Source: CAYLYU01 sp964501925
GTDB lineage: Bacteria; Pseudomonadota; Zetaproteobacteria; Mariprofundales; Mariprofundaceae
NCBI GenBank assembly: GCA_964501925.1
Contig: CAZCTM010000018.1
Location: 1-42,308, forward strand
Direction of reading: 5' to 3'
DNA: 42,308 bases
A program made the position numbers and the translations under genes. The notes below the pieces were generated by a model. The model did not search any database. It was not told where the DNA came from and was given only the letters and a program-made list of their open reading frames with translations. Below, in pieces: positions 35,457 to 42,308 of the stretch. Position 1 is the first letter of the stretch, and every line of letters starts with the position of its first letter.

Positions 35457-36518
35457 TCAGCGCAACAGCTCTTCATCACTGGAAAACGAGGTCTGGCCAA
35501 CCAGCAAACTGTGCTGACGCAGCAGTTCGACAGTCGAGCGGAGGTCCACGGTGGCATCCTCGGAACTCAACTCCCTGCTCAACTCGGCCTGGCCGACCTC
35601 TTTATCCCTCAGTTCAGGCAGCATGGGAAGAATGCTGTAGTAATCTCCCCGCCTGATCACGTGGTGACACTCTTCCTCGGAAATCAGGATTTCGTGCATC
35701 TTTTCGCCAGGTCTCACACCGGTGATCCTGATCTCGATATCCCGATCACCAATCAGCGCCCTGGCTATATTCATGATGGTTGCGGAAGGCACATCCGGAA
35801 TAAACGTCTCCCCCCTCTTAGCATCCCGGATGGCTGCAAACACGGTATCCACGGCCTCATCAAGACTCAGAAGAAAACGTGTCATTTCAGGGGAAGTGAC
35901 GGTAACCGGCCCGCCGCTTTTGATCTGTTCGTGAAACAGGGGAATCACGGAACCGCGTGAGGCAAGCACGTTGCCGTAGCGAACGCAGATGAAGCGTGTG
36001 TTCCTGGACAGGATGTTCGCAGAAATGAATATCCGTTCCTGAATGGCCTTGCTCATGCCCATGACGTTAACCGGCTTGCAGGCCTTGTCGGTGCTGACAC
36101 CCACCACCGTCTCAACATCATACCCATGCTCGCCTATCGCCCGGACAATGTTCATGGCCCCCTGGCAATTGGTCATCACGGCCTGACCCGGAAAATACTC
36201 ACAGGTCGGCACCTGTTTGAGGGCGGCCGCATTGACAACGATATCGGCGTCTTTCAGGGCCGAACATACGGTTGCGTAATCCCGCACATCCCCGATTCGA
36301 AATTCAAGCGTGTGCATGAAATTGCGAAAGATGACCTCATCGGTGGTCACGCGCCTGTGCATGTATTCCAGACGCATATCATGCTGCTTGGCTTCATCGC
36401 GCGAGAGCACAATCACTTTTCTGGGTGTTCCCTGCTCTCCGCTGAGCAATCTTCTGACAAACACCTTGCCAAACGAGCCTGTTCCACCCGTCACCAGGAT
36501 TGTCTTGCCCTCCAGCAT
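35457..36518 (-). CDS. UDP-GlcNAc 4,6-dehydratase/5-epimerase, CapE/FnlA/WbjB-like
   Basis: A soluble 353-residue extended SDR that removes water from UDP-GlcNAc and inverts C5 (and C3 in some), opening the route to 2-acetamido-2,6-dideoxy-L-sugars. Visible: cofactor loop TGGTGSFG (10-17), VSTDKACKPVNVMGMSK with S142, M153 and K157 (the Met-Lys variant of the SDR triad seen in CapE), and GVRPGEKMHE later on. The C-terminal tail past residue 330 is short and variable. Its ATG directly follows the stop of the reductase gene with AGGGGTGA as ribosome site. Confidence 0.92.
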   Translation of the reverse strand: MLEGKTILVTGGTGSFGKVFVRRLLSGEQGTPRKVIVLSRDEAKQHDMRLEYMHRRVTTDEVIFRNFMHTLEFRIGDVRDYATVCSALKDADIVVNAAALKQVPTCEYFPGQAVMTNCQGAMNIVRAIGEHGYDVETVVGVSTDKACKPVNVMGMSKAIQERIFISANILSRNTRFICVRYGNVLASRGSVIPLFHEQIKSGGPVTVTSPEMTRFLLSLDEAVDTVFAAIRDAKRGETFIPDVPSATIMNIARALIGDRDIEIRITGVRPGEKMHEILISEEECHHVIRRGDYYSILPMLPELRDKEVGQAELSRELSSEDATVDLRSTVELLRQHSLLVGQTSFSSDEELLR

Positions 36519-37394
36519 TCATTCACCCCTTTGCAAAATAAGTTCAGCCAATTCAGCCAGCATCCGATCCCAGTCCGGCGGCCGGTAACCTGTGGCTTGA
36601 TTAAAGCGCTCGGAAACCAGACTCCTGTCACAGGCAAACTGCTCATCCTCCTCGATCAGCACATCCCTGCGTCCAAGTTTTTCACTCAGACGACACAAAA
36701 GCTCATACTTGCTGATCGGTTGGGACGCAATCTGCCATACACCATTTAGCTTGTCGTGCCGCATGATCACCCGCTCGATCACCCTGGCCATCTCCATGGT
36801 TGTCAAACCGGTATAGATGGCCCGTTTGTAACCCCTGATGGTTCCCCGCTGGCCAAGAAACCACTCAACCAGACTCTTCCTGCCTGACAGTTCAAGGCCG
36901 ATGATGGAGGTGCGCAGTGTGACACAACCCTCATCATGAAGCTCGCCAAGGAATTTTGTCCGACCGTACAGGTCCTCCGCATCGGGAATGTCTTCCTCGG
37001 TATAGCAGCCGCGACGGCCCGTGAAAACACAGTCCGTGCTCATGTGAATCAGCCTCGCACCCGTCTTTCGGCAGATCAGGGCAAGCTTGTGAGGAAACAG
37101 GGCATTGATCTCAAGACTGGGGGCCACTTCCCTGGCTGTTTCCCGCTGCTTGACGATGCCGACCGCATTGACCACCACATGCGGCCGGAAATCCTCAATG
37201 ACCCCGGAAACGCGATTGATATCCCTGACATCGACCTCCGTGAAGGCATTGTCTCCGGTAAACAGCCCAAATTGCTCATAGGCCGAGAGATGCCGCCGCA
37301 GGGTTACGCGAACTTCAAAGGCATTCCGGTTCCGGAAATGCAACAGAAGCTGATGGCCCAGCATGCCGTCTCCGCCCGGAATCAGGATACGCAT
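36519..37394 (-). CDS. RmlD-like NDP-4-keto-6-deoxysugar reductase
   Basis: A 291-residue SDR of the RmlD/dTDP-4-dehydrorhamnose reductase type. GGDGMLG (7-13) binds NAD(P)H; STD (119-121) with CVFTGRRGCYTEED is the RmlD-like catalytic strand; YGRTK (143-147) gives the Tyr-Lys pair. In the pathway set by its neighbours it would reduce the C4 keto group of the CapE product. The CapF/FnlB reductases of UDP-L-FucNAc synthesis are longer and end in a cupin domain, which is missing here; the WbvR reductase of UDP-L-QuiNAc synthesis in Vibrio cholerae O37 is RmlD-like. Start ATG 37394, overlapping the glycosyltransferase by 13 bases; the longer frame (37424) adds a non-family head. Confidence 0.88.
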   Translation of the reverse strand: MRILIPGGDGMLGHQLLLHFRNRNAFEVRVTLRRHLSAYEQFGLFTGDNAFTEVDVRDINRVSGVIEDFRPHVVVNAVGIVKQRETAREVAPSLEINALFPHKLALICRKTGARLIHMSTDCVFTGRRGCYTEEDIPDAEDLYGRTKFLGELHDEGCVTLRTSIIGLELSGRKSLVEWFLGQRGTIRGYKRAIYTGLTTMEMARVIERVIMRHDKLNGVWQIASQPISKYELLCRLSEKLGRRDVLIEEDEQFACDRSLVSERFNQATGYRPPDWDRMLAELAELILQRGE

Positions 37395-38620
37395 GATCCC
37401 TCTTTCGTCACCTCCTGCATCCATTCCTCCAACTGGGTAAGGAGACGCTCACGCTCAAAATGCTGTTCAAAATACAATCTGCCCCTGATTCCCATTTCCG
37501 TCCTTTCCGCTTCCGACATGCCGTACACCCTGAGCACTGCCTCGGCAAGGGCCTTTCCGTCTTCCGCACCGACGGCAAATCCGCCGCCTGATGACTCGAC
37601 CACATGCGCGCCCTCTCCATCAAGTGCCGCAAGTATAGGCCGGGAACAGGCAAGATAGGACTGTATCTTGCTGGGAATCGTGAGGGCGAAGACCGGATTG
37701 CTGCGCAGGGTCACCAGCAGGGCATCCGCCAGGGCAAAATATCTCGGCATTTTCTCCGCGGGTTTTCGCCCCAGAAGGTGCATCCTTTCTCCGAGCTTGC
37801 GTTTTCTGATCTCGTCTCTCAGCCAGTTCATTCTTCTTCCATCCCCCAGGATCACCCAGTGAATATCCGCATAATCTCTCAGACAATCCGCCGCGGAAAC
37901 CATGGTCTCCAGGGACTGGGCGGCGCCGAGATTGCCCGCAAACATCAGGCAGAACCCTTCAGGGATCTCATCCCGTTCCGGTGCGTCCTTTTCCAGTTCA
38001 ACGGGCTGATACAGGGGCTCAGCCCAGTTCGGGAAATATCTGACCCGTTCCGGCCCTGCACCGACGGCACGGACCCTGGGAATAAATCCCTCGGACTGGA
38101 CAAGGATGCGGTCACAGTTGCGATAGATAAACCGGACCATCTTTTCAACCTTGCGCAGGATTCTCCCGGAATGAACCGCACCGGTAGCGACAAGGCTTTC
38201 AGGCCACAGATCCTGGACCCAGAACATGAGAGGTATTCCCTTCAGCCTCTTCAGAACGATGGCCGGCAGACATACGGTCACCGGTGACGGCTCATAGACA
38301 AAGATCAGATCGTGTTCCCCTCGACAGCGGATGCTTCCCAGAAGCGTGGCTGAAAGCACGAACGAAAGATAATTCAGGGCCAGCCGCCACCCCCTGCCAC
38401 CGCCTCTCGGAACAAGGGGGACCCGGACAACCCTGCATCCATGGTACTCCTCCCGGGCGGGGGAGAAAAAACCATAGCCGGAAAAGAACCGGCCGGCCGG
38501 ATAATTGGGCATGCCTGTCAGGATGGTCAGCTCGTGTCCACGTTCCTTCAGACCCCGAACCAGATCGTTAATGATGAACGTTTCCGGCCAGAAATACTGA
38601 CTGACAATCAGAATGCGCAC
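37382..38620 (-). CDS. family 4 glycosyltransferase, WbuB-like
   Basis: A 412-residue GT-B glycosyltransferase. The start MRILIVSQYFWPE and the run GMPNYPAGRFF, FWVQDLWPES and TIPSKIQSYLACSRPIL match WbuB-type transferases, which usually sit next to fnlA-fnlB-fnlC and add L-FucNAc-like sugars. Here it likewise adjoins the sugar-nucleotide genes, so it probably adds their product. Start codon is GTG, sharing one base with the previous stop (TAGTG), with GGAAAAG before it. It has no true membrane helix, though a hydrophobic stretch near residue 90 could touch the membrane. Confidence 0.9.
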   Translation of the reverse strand: MRILIVSQYFWPETFIINDLVRGLKERGHELTILTGMPNYPAGRFFSGYGFFSPAREEYHGCRVVRVPLVPRGGGRGWRLALNYLSFVLSATLLGSIRCRGEHDLIFVYEPSPVTVCLPAIVLKRLKGIPLMFWVQDLWPESLVATGAVHSGRILRKVEKMVRFIYRNCDRILVQSEGFIPRVRAVGAGPERVRYFPNWAEPLYQPVELEKDAPERDEIPEGFCLMFAGNLGAAQSLETMVSAADCLRDYADIHWVILGDGRRMNWLRDEIRKRKLGERMHLLGRKPAEKMPRYFALADALLVTLRSNPVFALTIPSKIQSYLACSRPILAALDGEGAHVVESSGGGFAVGAEDGKALAEAVLRVYGMSEAERTEMGIRGRLYFEQHFERERLLTQLEEWMQEVTKEGSCVS

Positions 38621-39675
38621 TACTTTTCCGGACCGGTAACATTCCGAACGAACTCCCTTGCATCAACCAGCGGCAGGCGTGGCTCCTCCAGACCCATAAA
38701 GCGTTTGACGGCCCGGGCAATGGAAACGGGAGAATCAGGGTCAAAAGCCTGTTCGGGATCAAGGACATCGCGCACGTAGTCCAGTTCGGAGGCAAGAACA
38801 GGCAGGTGACTGATTTTTGCTTCGATCAAGGGAAGACCGAGCGATTCACATTTCGAAGGATAGATCAGCGCCCGTGACTTGCCGTATAACGAATGAATTT
38901 CTTCGGATGTTGCGTTTCCCATGTTTTCGATACTCAGATCATTCCGTGTCTTTTCCCTTTCTATCCAGGCGAGCAACTGATCCGCAGAATGGTCCGGAAT
39001 CGTAAGACACAGACTCGGCCGGATGCCTTCCTCGGCCAGAAGACACCATGCCCTTATCAGGTTCCGGTGATTCTTGTGCGGTTCGCCCGAGGCAACATAG
39101 AGAAAGTCCCATCGCGATGAACCCCGGCTCCCGGATTTATGAACGCTTCTCGAATAACCCGAGGCGTCTTCCATAAACGGCAGGATCATCGCCTCTCGAC
39201 CAACCGCGTTTTCCAGCAGGCGTTGCATGGAAGGCGACTGCACAATAAACCTGCTTACCGTGGAGGTGCGACTGCGCAACCAGAGTCTCTCCAGAGAAAT
39301 GCGCAGACGAACAGGCCACGGAAATCCGGACAGATCAACGGGTTCAGCCAGATAGCGATTCTGCAAAAAAACAAGGACCCTGCCCCTGAGCCTGAACAGG
39401 GGGGGGAGGTTGCCGAAACAGAGTACCGTATCACCCTGTTTCGAAACCGTGGCCAGCATTTTCTCGGCTTTCAGCCTTGACCTCAATGTCGGGTTAACCC
39501 GGATGACCTCAATGTCTCCGGACAATGTGTGATCCAGTTTCAGGCGCCGGTCCACGATGGCCGTACACGAAAGATGTTCTTTTGCCGTTGCGGATAGCAA
39601 GGGCACGAGCAGGGCCGCTCCGCCACCCTGATGGACATTTGGCGCATGAATGATCAACCGGTCTGTCACGTTCAA
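38620..39675 (-). CDS. family 4 glycosyltransferase
   Basis: A 351-residue GT-B enzyme of the group 1 type. The acceptor side has NVHQGGGAALL; the donor side has VASGEPHKNHRNLIRAW and YPSKCESLGLPLIEA, the last giving the E-x7-E motif of GT4. Upstream ATG overlaps the methyltransferase stop as ATGA. The sugar and linkage are not deducible. Confidence 0.88.
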   Translation of the reverse strand: MNVTDRLIIHAPNVHQGGGAALLVPLLSATAKEHLSCTAIVDRRLKLDHTLSGDIEVIRVNPTLRSRLKAEKMLATVSKQGDTVLCFGNLPPLFRLRGRVLVFLQNRYLAEPVDLSGFPWPVRLRISLERLWLRSRTSTVSRFIVQSPSMQRLLENAVGREAMILPFMEDASGYSRSVHKSGSRGSSRWDFLYVASGEPHKNHRNLIRAWCLLAEEGIRPSLCLTIPDHSADQLLAWIEREKTRNDLSIENMGNATSEEIHSLYGKSRALIYPSKCESLGLPLIEAKISHLPVLASELDYVRDVLDPEQAFDPDSPVSIARAVKRFMGLEEPRLPLVDAREFVRNVTGPEK

Positions 39676-40382
39676 TCTTTGGGCGACGCCAGCACTATCA
39701 GGGTTTCTCCACCCAGGAGACGAACACCAACGTCCCTGTTAAACCAGTAAGCCAGCCGTCGCGGCAATGCTGCAAATCGTGTTTTCCACGATTTTACAGG
39801 CGTGGAGAAAGCGGCACCCGTATAGCGCCAGTCCAGCACCTCATACCCGCACTCATCCAGAAGCGCCAGGGCAAGCCCCTTTGTAAAGTAGTGGATATGC
39901 CCGACCTTGCGGCGGACATAAAGAAGCGGTTGTTCCCTCAACACACTCAGTGCAGAGAGATCCAGCGGAATGTGAAAAATAAACTTTTCCGAATGCTGAC
40001 GAAGCCGGCTGAGAAATTCCGCCGGGTCCTGGACGTGTTCAATCACATCCAGGGTTAGTATCAGGTCATATTTTCTCTGGTTTATCTCCAGAAAATCACC
40101 GGTTTCAAAAATGATATCAGCATGGGCATGTTGATCCCAGAATCTGGCGGCATCAGGAGCAATATCGAACCCATACAGGCGCGCCTTGGGAAAGTGACCT
40201 CTCAGGGCGGCCAGGATCGCCCCCGCTCCACAGCCAACCTCACAAATTGAGTCGGGCTTCAAGCCGGCATCATGAACCAGTTCCGATACCTTCGCTGCCT
40301 TCCATGGACTGTCTTCCATGTCCCAGTCCGGATTCTGCTTCAAATAGGCCCCGGTAAGATATCTCTGCCGAACAGTACTCAA
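39672..40382 (-). CDS. class I SAM-dependent methyltransferase
   Basis: A 236-residue Rossmann-fold methyltransferase. Motif I is EVGCGAG (48-54), followed by YGFDIAP, DLILTLDVIEHVQDP and a later HIHYFTKGLAL that suits the UbiE/COQ5-like group found in polysaccharide loci. The head RYLTGAYLKQNPDW-EDSPWKA is shared by methyltransferases of surface glycan clusters. The open frame goes to 40457 inside the previous gene; TTG 40382 overlaps its stop as TTGA and fits the family start. It may O-methylate a sugar or a lipid-linked intermediate. Confidence 0.82.
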   Translation of the reverse strand: MSTVRQRYLTGAYLKQNPDWDMEDSPWKAAKVSELVHDAGLKPDSICEVGCGAGAILAALRGHFPKARLYGFDIAPDAARFWDQHAHADIIFETGDFLEINQRKYDLILTLDVIEHVQDPAEFLSRLRQHSEKFIFHIPLDLSALSVLREQPLLYVRRKVGHIHYFTKGLALALLDECGYEVLDWRYTGAAFSTPVKSWKTRFAALPRRLAYWFNRDVGVRLLGGETLIVLASPKD

Positions 40383-41200
40383 ACCGATTTCTTCCCCATC
40401 CTGCCGGTCATCCGCCAGAGATTTTCTGTAACGACCTTTAACTGAAGCAGGTAACACTCCATGCTGGCAGTAAAACGGTTACGCCCTCCGGAACGAATCT
40501 GGGCTTCTTTCCACTCTCTGAGACTCTGATGGATATATTTTTTCCCCATTCCGCCTTCTCTCATCTTACAAACCAGACAGGAAACACACACTGCTCGAAG
40601 TTTTGCTCCGCCCCGAAGAAAGTGCTCGTAATCCACGGCGATACGGAACGCCTCATCAAACAAACCGACTCTTGAAAAATACGACCTGTTCGTAAATGCC
40701 GACTGGTGAGGGATGGTATCCCTTCGAAGGAAACGCTTCCATTGAAACGCTTTCCCGTAAGGCCCGCCCACATGGACAGGCCGAACCTCCCGGCTGACCA
40801 CCTCAACCTGGCCGAAAACAACATCGGCCTCCGGATGATGCTTCAGTTTTTCCGCCATCTCTGAAAGAACAGAAGGTGAAACAAGAAAATCATCCGAATT
40901 CAGAAATAACAACCACTTGCCACTGCTATGCCTCACACCCAGATTGAAGGCATGGGCCAGTCCCCGGTCCGGTCTGGAATGCCAATAGGCAAGCCTGTCC
41001 TGATATTTCTGGATCATATCCACCGACCCATCGGTGGAACCGCCATCAATCACGACATACTCAAAGTCATCGAAGTCCTGTTCCAGAACGCTCTGCATGC
41101 ACTGTTCGATAAACTCGGCTGCATTCAGGCAGACGGTAATAACGGAAATCAGCGGTGTTTCCCCCCCGCTGGAGTTTTCTTCAATAATTGGCGTGGACAC
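40379..41200 (-). CDS. family 2 glycosyltransferase
   Basis: A 273-residue GT-A enzyme. The core reads ISVITVCLNAAEFIEQCMQSVL, then IDGGSTDGS, DRGLAHAFNLG and LFLNSDD, the metal-binding DxD equivalent; IPHQSAF and FDEAFRIAVDYEHFLR complete the acceptor domain. No membrane helices. The frame is open to 41251, but GTG 41200 shortens the overlap with the sulfotransferase to 20 bases; the start is not secure, as no ribosome site is evident. Confidence 0.88.
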   Translation of the reverse strand: MSTPIIEENSSGGETPLISVITVCLNAAEFIEQCMQSVLEQDFDDFEYVVIDGGSTDGSVDMIQKYQDRLAYWHSRPDRGLAHAFNLGVRHSSGKWLLFLNSDDFLVSPSVLSEMAEKLKHHPEADVVFGQVEVVSREVRPVHVGGPYGKAFQWKRFLRRDTIPHQSAFTNRSYFSRVGLFDEAFRIAVDYEHFLRGGAKLRAVCVSCLVCKMREGGMGKKYIHQSLREWKEAQIRSGGRNRFTASMECYLLQLKVVTENLWRMTGRMGKKSV

Positions 41201-42152
41201 GATGCCAATCTGCAGGGCCAGCCAGTTTTTCTCCCAGAATCGGAAGATCAAGGATGCAATAGGCTACGCCGTAGGCCATTCGAAGTGCATCGGATGCCAT
41301 GTTGTTTGCTCCGAACGGGATTTCTTCCAGTTCCTTTTGCAGCGTATCCATATCATATCCCATCAGCATCAGACGATGCTCGCCAATCCATTTCAGATAC
41401 CTTCGGCACCACGATTTCCGCAGTGGATTGTTCAGGGTCCCCTTCCACTTATCCAGGGGCTCCTGACTGATATTCCGATACTGCCTCACCCCTGTCGGGT
41501 CACCCATCCTGCCGTCGAAGCGAGCATCCCTAAAGCGGGTTAACAACCCCTTATCAAATTCAAGATCAAGATAGTCAAAGATTTTTCTCAAACTGGCTTC
41601 CGGACTGGAAATAAGATCCTCATACTGCATGGCCAGTATCCGATCCCCATGTTGTTCAAAGGCATTCACCAGATTTTCCAGACCCTCGAACAAATCAACC
41701 TTATAGGCATAGAGGTTCCACTTTCCCTTTCCCCAGGTTTCCATGATGGATGCCACGACTGCCAAGGGGTTGCGCCACAGAAACAGGAACTTTCCGTCCG
41801 GAAACATCCGGATTATATCATTTACGACCAAATGATACCTTGGTGTCTTGTCCAGGAAATATCTGGCTTTTGGGTTGGCTGCCTTTTTGTAGAGGCGTAA
41901 TGCAAGGGTATGTATCTCTTCCAGATAGTCATCCTTGCCGTTTGGGAGATTATGGCAAAAATCTTCTATGGCCTCTCGCATCAACCCATAACCGAATTCA
42001 CCGTATGCTCCCTTATCACGTAGCGTGTACAGAAAAGGGAGGAGAAACCAAGGCTCGGAAGCCGAGCACACTTCATCATGTGCTGCAATCATCCTTTGAA
42101 GCATTGTTGAACCAGAACGGGGCAGGGAAAAAATAAACAAGGGGGATATCAC
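41181..42152 (-). CDS. PAPS-dependent sulfotransferase
   Basis: A 323-residue sulfotransferase that would move a sulfate group from PAPS to a hydroxyl or amine, here most likely on a sugar. The N-terminal SLPRSGST (9-16) is the 5'-phosphosulfate loop; the 3'-phosphate side is FLWRNPLAVVAS, and QYEDLISSPEASLRKIFDYL is the family helix before the C-terminus. The frame extends to a TTG at 42170, but GTG 42152 overlaps the previous gene's stop as GTGA and gives the usual start, MISPLFIFSLPRSGS. It lies at the head of the glycan genes seen here. Confidence 0.88.
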   Translation of the reverse strand: MISPLFIFSLPRSGSTMLQRMIAAHDEVCSASEPWFLLPFLYTLRDKGAYGEFGYGLMREAIEDFCHNLPNGKDDYLEEIHTLALRLYKKAANPKARYFLDKTPRYHLVVNDIIRMFPDGKFLFLWRNPLAVVASIMETWGKGKWNLYAYKVDLFEGLENLVNAFEQHGDRILAMQYEDLISSPEASLRKIFDYLDLEFDKGLLTRFRDARFDGRMGDPTGVRQYRNISQEPLDKWKGTLNNPLRKSWCRRYLKWIGEHRLMLMGYDMDTLQKELEEIPFGANNMASDALRMAYGVAYCILDLPILGEKLAGPADWHRVHANY

Positions 42153-42308
42153 TCTGGATAACCCCAACAATCAAGAATGTCTTCCAACTGTTCTTCAATG
42201 AGCCTGCGGATGGAAGGGGGAATCTCATTTCTCCAAGACTCTATCTCACCCTTTGTGAATGCTCCACCGGCTAAAGCCGGTGGCTTCGGATTACGGCTAT
42301 AAGCCGGA
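42149..42308 (-). CDS. 3' end of a second sulfotransferase gene, perhaps disrupted
   Basis: Only the last part is in the window, and the frame is open to the edge. The final 37 or so residues, from FTKGEIESWRNEIPPS through EEQLEDILDCWGYPE, look like a sulfotransferase C-terminus: the KGEIESWRNE stretch matches the RKGxxGxWRN motif that binds the 3'-phosphate of PAPS. Before this, the frame runs through a palindromic repeat and codes for a low-complexity PKPPALAGGA, which is not family-like. So the gene was probably split by a mobile element at about 42260, or the frame is open by chance. Its stop overlaps the next start as GTGA. Confidence 0.6.
   Translation of the reverse strand, partial: PAYSRNPKPPALAGGAFTKGEIESWRNEIPPSIRRLIEEQLEDILDCWGYPE
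42264..42306. repeat. tandem palindromes, IS200/IS605-end-like or REP-like
   Basis: A perfect 8-pair hairpin, CCACCGGC (42264-42271), loop TAAA, GCCGGTGG (42276-42283), is followed by a 5-pair hairpin, CGGCT (42294-42298), loop ATA, AGCCG (42302-42306). Subterminal hairpins of this sort mark the ends of IS200/IS605 elements, which lack inverted terminal repeats; REP elements tied to RAYT transposases look alike. The window stops two bases later, so no transposase can be seen. Confidence 0.55.

Noticed and set aside
35013..35960. A 315-codon plus-strand frame
   Set aside because: Antisense across the CapG-like and CapE-like genes; no recognisable sequence.
1..42308. tRNA, rRNA or CRISPR array
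   Set aside because: No T-loop-like GGTTCGAAT context with a cloverleaf, no rRNA core sequence and no regularly spaced direct repeats were found by eye.

Overview
The window looks like a chromosomal segment of a member of the Pseudomonadota that is not a classical enteric-type gammaproteobacterium. Evidence for this placement: the gmk-rpoZ-spoT-ridA order, an Allochromatium-type 2[4Fe-4S] ferredoxin, and a mutL-miaA-hflX run. Against an enteric-type organism are a MutL that keeps the nicking-endonuclease motif (a feature of lineages without MutH), no hfq between miaA and hflX, a zinc-ribbon form of ribosomal protein L28, and citramalate synthase. A deep-branching lineage such as Zetaproteobacteria or Acidithiobacillia would fit, but I cannot settle this from the sequence.

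Layout. 0.1-4.6 kb (+): a flavin-dependent nitronate monooxygenase-like enzyme, a large PilZ-type protein and phosphomannomutase/phosphoglucomutase. 4.6-6.6 kb (-): recG. 6.7-8.6 kb (+): citramalate synthase and rpmB with its own terminator. 8.7-11.9 kb (+): a very large exported di-haem peroxidase-like protein behind a Fur-box-like site; its base use looks unlike its neighbours. 11.9-17.8 kb (-): an operon-like run reading MIF-like tautomerase, NSS transporter, ferredoxin, gmk, rpoZ, spoT, ridA. 18.0-19.1 kb (+): the Fe-S carrier ATPase mrp. 19.1-29.9 kb (-): housekeeping genes reading priA, def, fmt, a lipoprotein FKBP, rsmB, mutL, miaA, hflX, a MEKHLA-domain protein and a small membrane protein. 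29.9-42.3 kb (-): a surface polysaccharide cluster that runs into priA with only a few bases between.

The polysaccharide cluster reads, in transcription order: sulfotransferase (partial), sulfotransferase, family-2 glycosyltransferase, SAM methyltransferase, two family-4 glycosyltransferases, an RmlD-like reductase, a CapE-like dehydratase/epimerase, a CapG-like 2-epimerase, trkH, a WecA/WbpL-like initiating transferase and a membrane WbpM-like dehydratase. The three sugar-nucleotide enzymes should turn UDP-GlcNAc into a UDP-2-acetamido-2,6-dideoxy-L-hexose. The reductase is of the RmlD type with no cupin domain, which points to L-QuiNAc/L-RhaNAc rather than L-FucNAc. The WecA-like protein would load the first sugar on undecaprenyl phosphate, the glycosyltransferases would extend it, and the sulfotransferases and methyltransferase could decorate it. 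No flippase, polymerase or export gene lies in the window, so the cluster continues past the right edge.

The right edge falls inside a palindromic repeat resembling an IS200/IS605 end. It lies within the reading frame of the first sulfotransferase and may mark both an insertion and the reason the contig stops. No tRNA, rRNA or CRISPR array was seen, and no stretch over 300 bases lacks a gene. Many junctions on the minus strand are 1-20 base overlaps, several with GTG or TTG starts; where the longest open frame ran far into the gene before it I chose the internal start, as stated in each entry.
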